This document shows positions 38,024-46,226 of a stretch of 64,000 nt of DNA, one piece after another (position 1 is the stretch's first letter; every line of letters starts with the position of its first letter). This DNA is from Pseudomonas sp. FP2196 (GTDB taxonomy: Bacteria; Pseudomonadota; Gammaproteobacteria; Pseudomonadales; Pseudomonadaceae). The translations under genes were made by a program, and so were the position numbers. The notes beneath the pieces are model-generated. The model saw nothing but the letters and a program-made list of their open reading frames with translations. It ran no database searches and was not told the origin of the DNA. Where the stretch lies: positions 3,585,501-3,649,500 of the forward strand of contig NZ_CP117445.1 in the NCBI RefSeq assembly GCF_030687715.1, read 5' to 3'.

Positions 38024-38212
38024 TCACTGCAAAACAGTGATCGGGTTTGGTAGCCCGCGTCGGTACCGCCGTATGGCGCCACCTTATTCAGTCTCTTTAT
38101 TCGCGGCTGTGTTTTATATGGTGGACATGCGTGGGGCTCATTCGTGAGCGCCGGGTTTCCGTATCGACCGGTCTACCAACCCGCGCATGGCCGCCACCCT
38201 TCGTTTGGTAGC
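38024..38212 (+). ncRNA. candidate structured leader RNA upstream of the DUF6124-type gene
   Basis: The leader holds several clear helices. TCACTG/CAGTGA hairpin at 38024-38040. CGGG/CCCG at 38042-38057. Then a three-way junction: outer stem CATGCG (38126-38131) with CGCATG (38184-38189); inner hairpin GCTCA-TTCG-TGAGC (38136-38149) with a UUCG tetraloop; inner stem CGGGTT (38152-38157) with AACCCG (38178-38183). CTACCAA (38173-38179) could instead pair with TTTGGTAG at 38046 or at 38204. It ends 43 bases before the start codon. Confidence 0.5.
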
Positions 38213-38254
38213 GAGAGTGATGGCTCCTATTTATTTCGATACGAGACTTCATCT

Positions 38255-38620
38255 ATGTTCAAAGTTACGCCCAACCCACCACACACCAATCCAATCCCCC
38301 ACGACCCCGCGCTCGACCCGCAAAAGGTCAAAGAGGCCACCGATCGCGCCCTCGACTATTACCTCAAGCCCGAAGACCTGGCAGCTGCGCCAGCATCGCC
38401 CAAGTTTCGCCCCGTCTTTCTAGTCGACCCCACGCTGGATGACGAAACCCTGCTGGTCGAGGCCTGTGAATCGCTTTCATACGCCCACGCCATCGCCGGT
38501 AACATCGCCAACTCGGTCGGTGGCCCCGAGCGCAAACCGCTGCTGGCGTTGCAACAGGTGATCATGCTCAACGAGCTGTTGGTCAATCGACTGCTGGACA
38601 AGCTGCGCGTGCCGCAGTAG
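38255..38620 (+). CDS. DUF6124-type small Pseudomonas protein
   Basis: A 121-residue soluble protein starting MFKVTPNPPHTNPIPHDPALD, with ATDRALDYYLKP and a helical C-terminal half (LLVEACESLSYAHAIAGNIANSVGGPERKPLLALQQVIMLNELLVNRLLD). This pattern matches a Pseudomonas family labelled DUF6124, from memory. No function is known. An open frame continues upstream to a GTG at 38144, but that part lies inside the structured leader, so ATG 38255 is chosen. Confidence 0.7.
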   Translation: MFKVTPNPPHTNPIPHDPALDPQKVKEATDRALDYYLKPEDLAAAPASPKFRPVFLVDPTLDDETLLVEACESLSYAHAIAGNIANSVGGPERKPLLALQQVIMLNELLVNRLLDKLRVPQ

Positions 38621-38734
38621 GTACCCGACGGATCGCCATGCAGGGCCAGTGCATCCTGCATGGCGATCTTGAGTCCGGCGTCCATACTGAATTTTTACAA
38701 ACGGCATCCTCCACTCAATTGTCCGGACACCAAC

Positions 38735-39403
38735 ATGCCCTCCCCCGAAACCACCCTGTTGCAGAGCTGGCACGAGAACGCTCACGCCTGGATCGAAGTG
38801 ATCCGCAGCGGCGCCATCGAAAGCCGTCAGCAGGTCACCGATCAAGCGATTCTGTTGGCGATCATGGGTCGGCAACCGCAGCGGGTGCTCGACCTTGGTT
38901 GCGGCGAAGGCTGGCTGTTGCGGGCGCTGGCGGATCGGGGCATTGACGCGACGGGCGTGGATGGCGATGCGACGCTGGTTGAGGCGGCGCGTTTGGACGG
39001 TGCATCTCAGGCGCATGTCGCCAGTTATGAAGCGCTAGTCGATGCGACGGCAGACATCGGTCGCGACTATGACCTGATCTGCGCCAATTTCTCTTTACTG
39101 CATCAGGACATCATCCCGCTGCTCGCCGCGATGAACGCATTGCTTGTGCCCGGCGGCGCACTGGCGATCCAGACGTTGCACCCGTGGGCCGTCGCGGCGG
39201 GTGATTATCAGGACGGCTGGCGGGAAGAGACGTTTGTCGGGTTCAAGGGCCAGTGGCAGCCGATGCCCTGGTACTTCCGCACCCTGTCGAGCTGGCTCAA
39301 TGCGCTGGACATGGCTGGTTTTCAACTGGCCGCACTGCAAGAGCCACAGCATCCGCAAAGCCCTGTGCCGCAGTCATTGCTGATGATCGCTGAACGGCGC
39401 TAG
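38735..39403 (+). CDS. class I SAM-dependent methyltransferase
   Basis: A 222-residue methyltransferase with the SAM-binding motif I VLDLGCGEGWLLRALADRG, acidic motif II at TGVDGDATLVEAA, and ANFSLLHQDI and LLVPGGALAIQTLHP downstream. ATG 38735 is chosen since the longer frame adds an unrelated stretch. The C-terminal part (WYFRTLSSWLNALDMAGF) is typical of small-molecule methyltransferases of this type. Substrate unknown. Confidence 0.82.
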   Translation: MPSPETTLLQSWHENAHAWIEVIRSGAIESRQQVTDQAILLAIMGRQPQRVLDLGCGEGWLLRALADRGIDATGVDGDATLVEAARLDGASQAHVASYEALVDATADIGRDYDLICANFSLLHQDIIPLLAAMNALLVPGGALAIQTLHPWAVAAGDYQDGWREETFVGFKGQWQPMPWYFRTLSSWLNALDMAGFQLAALQEPQHPQSPVPQSLLMIAERR

Positions 39404-39424
39404 TTTCGATCGCGCTACGGTTAT

Positions 39425-39517
39425 GGTGAGAGCTGGCTTGCCAGCGATGGCATTGGGTCAGACACCATTGATGCCGAGAGTGACGGCCTCATCGCTGGCA
39501 AGCCAGCTCCCACAGGG
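39425..39517. repeat. REP pair, family 2 (inverted)
   Basis: Two opposed copies of GAGCTGGCTTGCCAGCGAT with a loop of about 45 bases, between the methyltransferase and VOC genes. Confidence 0.88.
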
Positions 39518-39633
39518 TTTAGGGGGTTCGCAGGATTACCAAGTTATAACTTGGCGATCTACGGCACCGCCAGTCGACCAAGGACTGACTACGCTGTTAA
39601 TCCAGCGTGTCTAACCTGCCGAGGATGACTGCC

Positions 39634-40137
39634 ATGCAACGTTTTCAGAAGCTCACACCGTGCCTGTGGTTCGACGATCAGGCCGAGGCTGCCGCGAAGT
39701 TCTACTGCTCGATCTTCGACCATTCGAAAATCACCGGCCTGACCCACTACAGCAAGGTCGGCCAGGAATTTCACGGGCAGCCGGAAGGTGCGGTGATGAC
39801 GGTGAGTTTTGAACTCGATGGCCAAACCTTTACCGGTCTCAACGGCGGGCCGGTGTTCAAGTTCAGTGAAGCGATATCGTTTCAGGTCAATTGCCAGAAC
39901 CAGGAAGAAGTCGACCATTTCTGGGGCAATCTTTCTGCCGGCGGGCCGGTGGAAGCTCAGCAATGCGGCTGGTTCAAGGACAAGTTCGGCGTGTCGTGGC
40001 AGATCGTGCCGGTGGCGTTCATGCACATGATGCAAGACCCCGACACCAGCAAGTCGCAGCGGGCGATGCAGGCCATGTTCAGCATGAAAAAACTCGACAT
40101 CGCCGAACTGGAGCGGGCCTTTGCCGGCCAGAGCTAA
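39634..40137 (+). CDS. VOC/PhnB-like protein (3-demethylubiquinone methyltransferase-fold family)
   Basis: A 167-residue member of the vicinal-oxygen-chelate superfamily: MQRFQKLTPCLWFDDQAEAAAKFYCSIF at the start, FTGLNGGPVFKFSEAISFQVNC in the middle, and WFKDKFGVSWQIVP near the end. Despite the database name it lacks a SAM site. ATG 39634 is preferred: GAGG is nine bases upstream, and family members begin at this point. It may be co-transcribed with the AraC gene 26 bases downstream. Confidence 0.83.
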   Translation: MQRFQKLTPCLWFDDQAEAAAKFYCSIFDHSKITGLTHYSKVGQEFHGQPEGAVMTVSFELDGQTFTGLNGGPVFKFSEAISFQVNCQNQEEVDHFWGNLSAGGPVEAQQCGWFKDKFGVSWQIVPVAFMHMMQDPDTSKSQRAMQAMFSMKKLDIAELERAFAGQS

Positions 40138-40163
40138 TACACTCGGGCGCTGGCCTGCCGGGA

Positions 40164-41006
40164 ATGACGTTGATGAAACACGCTGCCGCCAAAAACTCAG
40201 AAAAAGCCCCACGCTTCTGGCGCGACGATGCCCTGCCCTTCATTGAGGCGCGAGCCATCGCCGACGGCCGCGAAGTCTGCTATGCGCGGCATTCTCACGC
40301 GCATTTTTCCATCGGTGCGATCACCGCAGGGCGCAGCACGTATGTGCACGAACAGGCGCAGTTCGAAGTGGCGTCGGGTACCGTGGTGCTGATGAATCCC
40401 GGGGATGTGCATGCGTGCAATCCGATCGATGATCAGCCATGGTCGTACCTGATGCTATACGTGGAAACGCCATGGCTGACGGATCTGCAACATCAATTGG
40501 GCTTCAGTGCCGAGCTGGAATTTCGCCGTTTTGCCAACACCCATCTCAACGATGCCGATCTGTTTGGTGATCTCAACGGGTTGCACGACATTCTGGTCGA
40601 CGAGCAACAGGATGTGCTGCGTAAACAGAGCGCAGCGGTGGAGTTTTTCACTGATCTGCAGTTGCGCCTGAACCCGGCGCAAGCGCCCATGCGAGAACCG
40701 AATTTCAAGCTTGAACGCGCCGCCGATTTCATCCGTGAACACTGCACGGAGCTGCTGAGCCTCGATGACATTTGCAGCGCGGCGCAGTTGTCACCGTCCT
40801 ATCTGATCCGCGCTTTCAAACAGCATTACGGCATGACGCCGCATGCCTTTGTGGTCAACCAGCGTATTCAGTACGCCCGCGAGGGTTTGCGCCGGGGCAG
40901 ACTGATTGCCGATGTAGCCCTGGAAGCCGGGTTCGCTGACCAGGCGCATTTTCAACGAGCGTTCAAACAACATCTGGCCGCAACACCCGGCCAGTATCGC
41001 GGCTGA
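40164..41006 (+). CDS. AraC-family regulator
   Basis: Regulator of about 280 residues. The N-terminal cupin sensor has ARHSHAHFSIGAITAGRS and LMNPGDVHACNP; the C-terminal AraC domain has LSLDDICSAAQLSPSYLIRAFKQHYGMTPHAF and IADVALEAGFADQAHFQRAFKQHLAATPGQY. In this subgroup the gene often controls an adjacent LysE exporter; a convergent LysE gene is indeed the next one. ATG 40173 is a possible alternative start. Confidence 0.87.
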   Translation: MTLMKHAAAKNSEKAPRFWRDDALPFIEARAIADGREVCYARHSHAHFSIGAITAGRSTYVHEQAQFEVASGTVVLMNPGDVHACNPIDDQPWSYLMLYVETPWLTDLQHQLGFSAELEFRRFANTHLNDADLFGDLNGLHDILVDEQQDVLRKQSAAVEFFTDLQLRLNPAQAPMREPNFKLERAADFIREHCTELLSLDDICSAAQLSPSYLIRAFKQHYGMTPHAFVVNQRIQYAREGLRRGRLIADVALEAGFADQAHFQRAFKQHLAATPGQYRG

Positions 41007-41019
41007 CCGGGCGTATCAA

Positions 41020-41095
41020 GATCAAAAGATCGCAGCCTTCGGCAGCGCCTACCCCGATCCCTGTAGGAGCGGCCGAAGGCTGCGATCTTTTGCTG
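41020..41095. repeat. REP pair, family 3 (inverted)
   Basis: Opposed copies of a unit with core GCTGCGATCTTTTG and CTGTAGGAGC at the far end, loop of about 12 bases. It ends just before the stop of the convergent LysE gene. Confidence 0.85.
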
Positions 41096-41096
41096 T

Positions 41097-41684
41097 TCAA
41101 GGCAACAGCAGGTAAATCGCACTCACCACCAACAACCCCGCCATCAATCGATTGAACAGGCGCATCCCCGCCGGATTGCCTAGATACCCGCGCAAGAATG
41201 TCCCGGCATACACCCAGCAGCCCACCGACAGATAGCAGATCACCAGATACACCGCCGCAAACTGCCAGACCAGCCGAGCCTCGCCATCGGCGACAAACGC
41301 ACCCATCCCGGCCACGCAGGCCAGCCAGGCTTTCGGGTTGAGCCATTGCATGACCGCGCCATAGAGCATCGATGGCGCGCGGCCAGAGTCGCCGGCATTC
41401 AACTGTCCGTTGTCGGTCGCCAGCTTCCAGGCCATGAACAGCAGGAACGCCACCCCTGCCAGTTGCACCACGCGAGTCATGAACGGCCAGAGCTTGAGGA
41501 CTTCATGCAGGCCCAGGCCCATCAGCACCAGTAACAGCACAAACCCCAGCGTCGCGCCGAGGACATGCCGCTGGCTGGCGCGAAAGCCGAACTGCGCGCC
41601 GGAACTCAGCGCGACGATGTTGACTGGGCCGGGGGTAATGGACGCGGCCAGGGCAAACGCCGCCATCGAGATAATCAAACTCAT
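41097..41684 (-). CDS. LysE-family exporter
   Basis: A 195-residue membrane exporter with about six hydrophobic segments and the motif ASITPGPVNIVALSSGAQFGF near the N-terminus, then AVMQWLNPKAWLACVAGMGAF. Length and pattern are normal for the family. It is convergent with an AraC gene of the type that commonly regulates such exporters. Substrate unknown. Confidence 0.88.
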   Translation of the reverse strand: MSLIISMAAFALAASITPGPVNIVALSSGAQFGFRASQRHVLGATLGFVLLLVLMGLGLHEVLKLWPFMTRVVQLAGVAFLLFMAWKLATDNGQLNAGDSGRAPSMLYGAVMQWLNPKAWLACVAGMGAFVADGEARLVWQFAAVYLVICYLSVGCWVYAGTFLRGYLGNPAGMRLFNRLMAGLLVVSAIYLLLP

Positions 41685-41780
41685 CGCACACCTGCTTCAA
41701 ATCGGAGAACAAGGCGCTCACGGTAACCAGCACCCCGTCCCCGGTATTGAAGAAAATCACCCTGCCAACAACACACTTTG

Positions 41781-41864
41781 TGTAGGAGCTGCCGCAGGCT
41801 GCGATCTTTTGATGTTGGGTTCAGAACAAGATCAACAGATCGCAGCCTGCGGCAGCTCCTACAC
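41781..41864. repeat. REP pair, family 3 (inverted)
   Basis: Opposed copies of TGTAGGAGCTGCCGCAGGCT plus GCGATCTTTTGAT, between the LysE gene and the end of bphP. Confidence 0.9.
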
Positions 41865-41885
41865 CGGGTTCAAGTGTTTAGCCGA

Positions 41886-44123
41886 TCAGTCCAGGCGCGG
41901 CACAGTGAAGCGGAACTCGCTGCCCTGCCCCTCCTCGCTTTCGGCGAAAATCCGCCCGCCATGGGCTTCGACAATGCCTTGGCTGATGTACAAACCCAGG
42001 CCGGTGCCGGTCGGGTTGCCCTCTTTCACCGTCCAGTAACGGTCGAAGACGCGGGCCAGGTTTTCCTTGGGAATGCCTTCGCCGCTGTCACGCACGGTAA
42101 ACACGATGTCGCTACCGACGGATTTGGCCAGCACACCGACCGTGCCCAGGCGCGGGGTGAACTTGATCGCGTTACCCACCAGGTTCGACAGCACCTGAAA
42201 CAGTCGCTCCGGATCGGCGTGGATACGCAGATCCGGATCCGCCGCGAAGGAAATGCTGATGTCCTTGTCCTGCGCGAGTGGGGTCAGCAGGGCTTGCGCC
42301 TCTTCGAACATCTGCGTGACGTCGAGTCTTTGCGGCGTGATGGAGTAGCGCCCGGCGTCGATCTTCGAGGTGTCGAGCAAGTCCTCCAGAAGCGTGTTCA
42401 TTCGCCCGGCAGCCTGCTGCATAGTGTCGATCGCCGTGGAGATGCGCCGCGAGGTATGCTGGCCTTCGGAGCTGAAGGCCTTCTGCAACATGCCACAGAG
42501 CATCGATATGACCGTCATCGGGTTACGCAGGTCGTGAGATACGACGGCCACGAGTTCATCACGGGCACGCACCGCTTCCTGCTCGCGGCGTACCTGGCGG
42601 GCCAAGTCGTTTTCCAGTGCCGAACGGCGCAGGTCGTTGGCGGCAAACAGGTCACCGTGGCTCCACTTGGTGGAGATCCCGGCCATTTCGACCTTCCAGA
42701 TCTCAAACGAGGTGCGCGGACGCAGGCGCATTCCGGCGTCGGAGTTTTCCATATCCAGCGGCTTGCGCGGATCACCGCTCCAGTTGATGTTCTCTTTGAC
42801 CTCCGGCCGGAACCACAGCACGCCGTTGTCCACGGGTTTGGGCAAGCTCATGGCAAGCACACCGCTGGCCACGTGTTGATACTGCGCCGCTGGCGGATAA
42901 ACACTGGCCAGGTGATGGCTGGCAAACACGGGCTCGCCGGTTTCCTGCAACCACTTGTGCAGCGCGCGGATCTCTTCCGGTTCCGGGCAGTTGCCATGGC
43001 GATGCAGTTGTTTGTCTTCGATGATCGCGATGCCGCCGGCATTGGCCAACGCCATCAGCATTTGCGGCTGATTCGCCAGGCCGTCGAAGACATTCTGCGG
43101 CGAGTCGATCATCGCTTGCTTGAGCAGCGCCAACGCCTCGACTTTTTCTTCGCGCTGGCGGCTGAGCTCCAGCGCTTCCATCGCGCTGATCTGCAGCGAC
43201 AGCACCTGACCGATGGTCTGGCACGCGCTGCGCAACTCATGCGGGACGTGCAACGGCTGGCGGTTGCCGCAACTGATCAGCCCCCAGAGTTTGTCGCCCT
43301 TGAGCAGAGAAATACTCATCGACGACAGCACGCCCATGTTTTTCATGTACTGACAGTGAATCGGCGACACGCTGCGCAGGGTGGCGAAACTCAGATCCAG
43401 CGGCTTCTGCGTGTCCGGACGCAGCTTCGGCACCAGCGGCACCGGTTGATAGTCGGCATTGGGGATGATCCGCAACCAATTGATGCGGTACAGCTCGCGA
43501 GCCTGCTCGGGAATGTCGGAGGCCGGGAAGAACAGGCCATTGAACACTTCCATCGACGGGGAGGAGGCTTCGGCGATGACCTGACCGTGGCCCTCCTCCT
43601 CGAAACGGTAGATCAGCACCCGGTCGTAACCGGTCAGGGCCTGGATTTCCTGGACGCTGATGTCGTACAGCGCCTGCAACGTGGTCGCCGCGTGCAGGCG
43701 CTGGAGCATCCGCCCCAGGTGCGTCTGATTGCCGGCGACGTTGCGCGGCTGGAAGTTTTCCGCGTGGATTTCCAGCTCCAGAATCAATACGCCTTGGTGG
43801 CGATGCAGCAAGCCTTCGAACGCCTTGCCATTGAGCTGAAAACGCAGCGGTGGCACATCCAGGAGTGACGGTTGCTGCAACGCCACGCGCACGGCCCGGG
43901 CATCCACGTCGCCGATCAGGCGCTCCAGCGGCTGACCAATGAGCTCTTCTGGCGCGCGGGCCAGCAGGGTTTCGACGTTGGCGCTGACTTGAATGATGTC
44001 CAGCGCAGGCTCGCTCAGGGTCAGCAGCAAGCCGTGAGGCTGGATCGCACCGGGGAAACGAATCGGCTCGTCGGCACAATTGCTCAGCAGTTGTTCAAAA
44101 GTCTCTTTTTCTTGCTCGGTCAC
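41886..44123 (-). CDS. bphP: bacteriophytochrome histidine kinase
   Basis: Red/far-red photoreceptor kinase of 745 residues. A PAS domain carries the biliverdin-attaching C16 (LSNCADEPIRFPGAIQPHG); GAF and PHY domains follow, with the chromophore-site motif PASDIPEQARELYRINWLRIIPNADYQP. A HisKA domain has its His near residue 528 (VVSHDLRNPM), and a HATPase domain ends the protein (DSGEGIPKENL, GTGLGLYISQGI). No receiver is fused and no response regulator adjoins. It overlaps bphO by four bases, the usual pairing because BphO makes the chromophore. Confidence 0.96.
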   Translation of the reverse strand: MTEQEKETFEQLLSNCADEPIRFPGAIQPHGLLLTLSEPALDIIQVSANVETLLARAPEELIGQPLERLIGDVDARAVRVALQQPSLLDVPPLRFQLNGKAFEGLLHRHQGVLILELEIHAENFQPRNVAGNQTHLGRMLQRLHAATTLQALYDISVQEIQALTGYDRVLIYRFEEEGHGQVIAEASSPSMEVFNGLFFPASDIPEQARELYRINWLRIIPNADYQPVPLVPKLRPDTQKPLDLSFATLRSVSPIHCQYMKNMGVLSSMSISLLKGDKLWGLISCGNRQPLHVPHELRSACQTIGQVLSLQISAMEALELSRQREEKVEALALLKQAMIDSPQNVFDGLANQPQMLMALANAGGIAIIEDKQLHRHGNCPEPEEIRALHKWLQETGEPVFASHHLASVYPPAAQYQHVASGVLAMSLPKPVDNGVLWFRPEVKENINWSGDPRKPLDMENSDAGMRLRPRTSFEIWKVEMAGISTKWSHGDLFAANDLRRSALENDLARQVRREQEAVRARDELVAVVSHDLRNPMTVISMLCGMLQKAFSSEGQHTSRRISTAIDTMQQAAGRMNTLLEDLLDTSKIDAGRYSITPQRLDVTQMFEEAQALLTPLAQDKDISISFAADPDLRIHADPERLFQVLSNLVGNAIKFTPRLGTVGVLAKSVGSDIVFTVRDSGEGIPKENLARVFDRYWTVKEGNPTGTGLGLYISQGIVEAHGGRIFAESEEGQGSEFRFTVPRLD

Positions 44124-44734
44124 GCCAGCACCTCCTGGCTTTCGAGCCAGCGCTCGAAACAGCTGAATGTAGATTGGGCGGCATACACGACGGCCTCACG
44201 CTCGGCGGCGTCCATCGGTCGACTGCCCAGGTATTCGATGAAATCACGCCAGCGCCGACCGGTCGCGGCACCGTAAATATCCAGAAACGCTGCGCCGTTG
44301 TCGGCATCCACAGCCAGACGCGCGGCGATTTCCCGGCGCAGGATCTGCCCGCCCAGGGTTGCGCCTTCAAGCACGTACAACACGCCAAGGCAGGCAGCGC
44401 TGGAGTCGATGAGCGGCAACTGCTGGCAGATCGGCAGGCTTGCCAGTGTGGCGTCTGCCATACCCAGTGCACGCAGGTCGCCGCGCAGCGTGTGGGTCTT
44501 GAGGCGTGACGTCAGATCAAAATCGTCGGGGACTGAACCGCTGCGCTGCAATGCGTTTTCCAGAGGCGCATAGAAACCGTAATAGGCCTGCATCAGGCGC
44601 CCAAAAGCTTGCGCATCGAGGGTATCGGAGAAAAAAGGAAGACGTTTTTCCAGTGCGATGTGCAGTTCGGCAGTGCCGGCTCGCAGATCTTGCAGCACCG
44701 GTGGCACATAAACTTCACGGGCCTTTGCTTGCAT
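44120..44734 (-). CDS. bphO: biliverdin-producing heme oxygenase
   Basis: Opens heme to biliverdin, the chromophore for the phytochrome encoded next. The 204-residue protein has the proximal His region TAELHIALEKRLPF and ACLGVLYVLEGATLGGQIL, typical of BphO. ATG 44734 is chosen; the longer frame would include the operator region. Its stop overlaps the bphP start (ATGA), so photoreceptor and chromophore enzyme are coupled. Which biliverdin isomer it forms cannot be told from sequence alone. Confidence 0.92.
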   Translation of the reverse strand: MQAKAREVYVPPVLQDLRAGTAELHIALEKRLPFFSDTLDAQAFGRLMQAYYGFYAPLENALQRSGSVPDDFDLTSRLKTHTLRGDLRALGMADATLASLPICQQLPLIDSSAACLGVLYVLEGATLGGQILRREIAARLAVDADNGAAFLDIYGAATGRRWRDFIEYLGSRPMDAAEREAVVYAAQSTFSCFERWLESQEVLA

Positions 44735-44780
44735 GTATATCGCTCTTGGTGGGGCCGCCTGGGGCCATTCGGGGTGAGTT

Positions 44781-44817
44781 AAATATCGGGCGAATATTAC
44801 ACGGCAAACCGATATTT
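44781..44817 (-). promoter_or_regulatory. perfect inverted repeat in the bphO promoter region
   Basis: AAATATCGG (44781-44789) and CCGATATTT (44809-44817) are exact inverted copies separated by 19 bases. On the minus strand the spacer includes TTGCCG, and a TATTTA follows after 16 bases, so the repeat overlaps a plausible promoter. The start of bphO lies about 47 bases downstream. The binding protein is unknown. Confidence 0.6.
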
Positions 44818-45011
44818 CTGACCGCATGGATCATTTTTCTGACGAAACCATCGTCCTCAGATTTTTCAGAGTTCCCTCCCGTACGAAAAGTTCGGTCCGA
44901 TTGCACAACGCCATCCCGGCCGCTGTACCGCGATAGCTACGCGTGACTGTATGGGCAGGGTGAGACGTTGGCTGTGATAAAAATGTCGCTCCCGTCACAG
45001 GAGCTCGTTCC

Positions 45012-45632
45012 ATGGATCTCGCCACCCTTTCGCTGTTTCTCCCGGCCTGCTTCGCCCTGAACATGGCACCCGGCCCGAACAACCTGCTGTCGGTCAGCAA
45101 TGCCACACGATATGGCTTTCGGCGCGCCTGCACGGCGGGTATCGGGCGGATTCTGGCGTTCGCCGGGATGATCGCCCTCGCCGGCGCGGGTCTGTCGGTG
45201 GTGCTGCAAACCTCGGAATGGCTGTTTCATGCGATCAAAATCATTGGCACGGCGTATCTGTTGTATCTGGCATGGCAATTGTGGCGCGCCAATCCCGGGG
45301 CCGAGCAACAGGCTGCGGGTGCTACGGTTGGGTTCTTTGCATTGGCGCGACAGGAGTTTCTGGTGGCGGCCGGCAATCCGAAAGCGATCCTGCTGTTCAC
45401 TGCATTCCTGCCGCAATTCGTCGATCCGGCTCGTCCAGTGCCCGCGCAATTCGCCTTGCTCGGTGTGCTGTTTCTGTTGCTGGAGTGGATCGCCATCAGC
45501 GCCTATGCCTGGATGGGCCTGCACATGCGCCGCTGGTTTGCCGAGCCGCGAGGCAAACGGATCTTCAATCGTTGCTGCGCGGCGCTGTTGTCGGCGGCGG
45601 CGTCGGTGCTGTTGATGGCGAAACGCGCTTAA
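45012..45632 (+). CDS. LysE/RhtB-family exporter
   Basis: A 206-residue exporter with about six hydrophobic segments. NMAPGPNNLLSVSNATRYGFR is the family motif, and AAGNPKAILLFTAFLPQFVD the second. Third LysE-family gene in the window. Its stop codon overlaps that of the convergent VOC gene within TTAA. It is divergent from the bph operon; the ~280-base gap between them holds the inverted repeat described there. Confidence 0.9.
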   Translation: MDLATLSLFLPACFALNMAPGPNNLLSVSNATRYGFRRACTAGIGRILAFAGMIALAGAGLSVVLQTSEWLFHAIKIIGTAYLLYLAWQLWRANPGAEQQAAGATVGFFALARQEFLVAAGNPKAILLFTAFLPQFVDPARPVPAQFALLGVLFLLLEWIAISAYAWMGLHMRRWFAEPRGKRIFNRCCAALLSAAASVLLMAKRA

Positions 45633-46042
45633 GCCTCGGACGGGCCTTTGAGTTCGACCTGATTGCCATCCGGATCAAAACAGTACAGCGACAGGCCGTT
45701 GCCCTCGGCACCGAAGCGGGTGGCGGCTTTTTCGACGCTCAGACCATGTGCCAGCAAGTGTTCGGTCAAGGCCGCCTCATCGAACGGCTCAATGCGCAGG
45801 CAGAAGTGATCGACGTTGCGCCGCTCGGCACCCGCCGCCCCGCCGCCCTTGCGGCCGAGTTCCCCTCGCAGATCGACCAGATCGATCATCGACGTGCCGG
45901 CCCGTAAATGCACCAGACCCAGCGGCTCGTTGTGCTTGACCACTTCGGCGCCGAACACCCGGCCGTAGAAATCGATGCTGCGTTGCAGGTCGGCGACGCG
46001 CAGTACGATGTGATCGATGTGTTGAATGACAAACGGATGCAT
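45629..46042 (-). CDS. VOC-family protein (glyoxalase-like)
   Basis: A 137-residue protein with the two beta-alpha-beta modules of the family: HIDHIVLRVADLQRSIDFYGRVFGAEV at the start and NVDHFCLRI ... GNGLSLYCFDPDGNQVEL at the end. Metal ligands His (HIDH), His (NVDH) and Glu (QVEL) are conserved. ATG 46042 begins at the domain start. Substrate unknown. Confidence 0.87.
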   Translation of the reverse strand: MHPFVIQHIDHIVLRVADLQRSIDFYGRVFGAEVVKHNEPLGLVHLRAGTSMIDLVDLRGELGRKGGGAAGAERRNVDHFCLRIEPFDEAALTEHLLAHGLSVEKAATRFGAEGNGLSLYCFDPDGNQVELKGPSEA

Positions 46043-46063
46043 GAATTCAGTGCCTCGCAAACC

Positions 46064-46149
46064 CTGTAGGAGCTGCCGCAGGCTGCGATCTTTTGATCTT
46101 GTTTTTCAAAACCAACGTCAAAAGATCGCAGCCTGCGGCAGCCCCTACA
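46064..46149. repeat. REP pair, family 3 (inverted)
   Basis: Opposed copies of CTGTAGGAGCTGCCGCAGGC with GCGATCTTTTGA, between the divergent VOC and ada genes. A REP pair inside a divergent promoter region is less usual than between convergent genes. Confidence 0.9.
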
Positions 46150-46226
46150 CGGTAGTTCAGGGGCATGGAAAATTCATTGTCGATTTTTCGGTGGAGCCAT
46201 CGAGAATCTGGTTTTACTCTCACCCC

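Noticed and set aside
38144..38254. N-terminal extension of the DUF6124-type gene from a GTG
   Set aside because: The stretch overlaps strong RNA secondary structure and the protein family begins at MFKVTPNPP.
41778..43868. A 696-codon plus-strand frame
   Set aside because: It lies opposite bphP, whose domains and C16 are unambiguous; the frame has an Arg/Gln/His-rich shadow composition.
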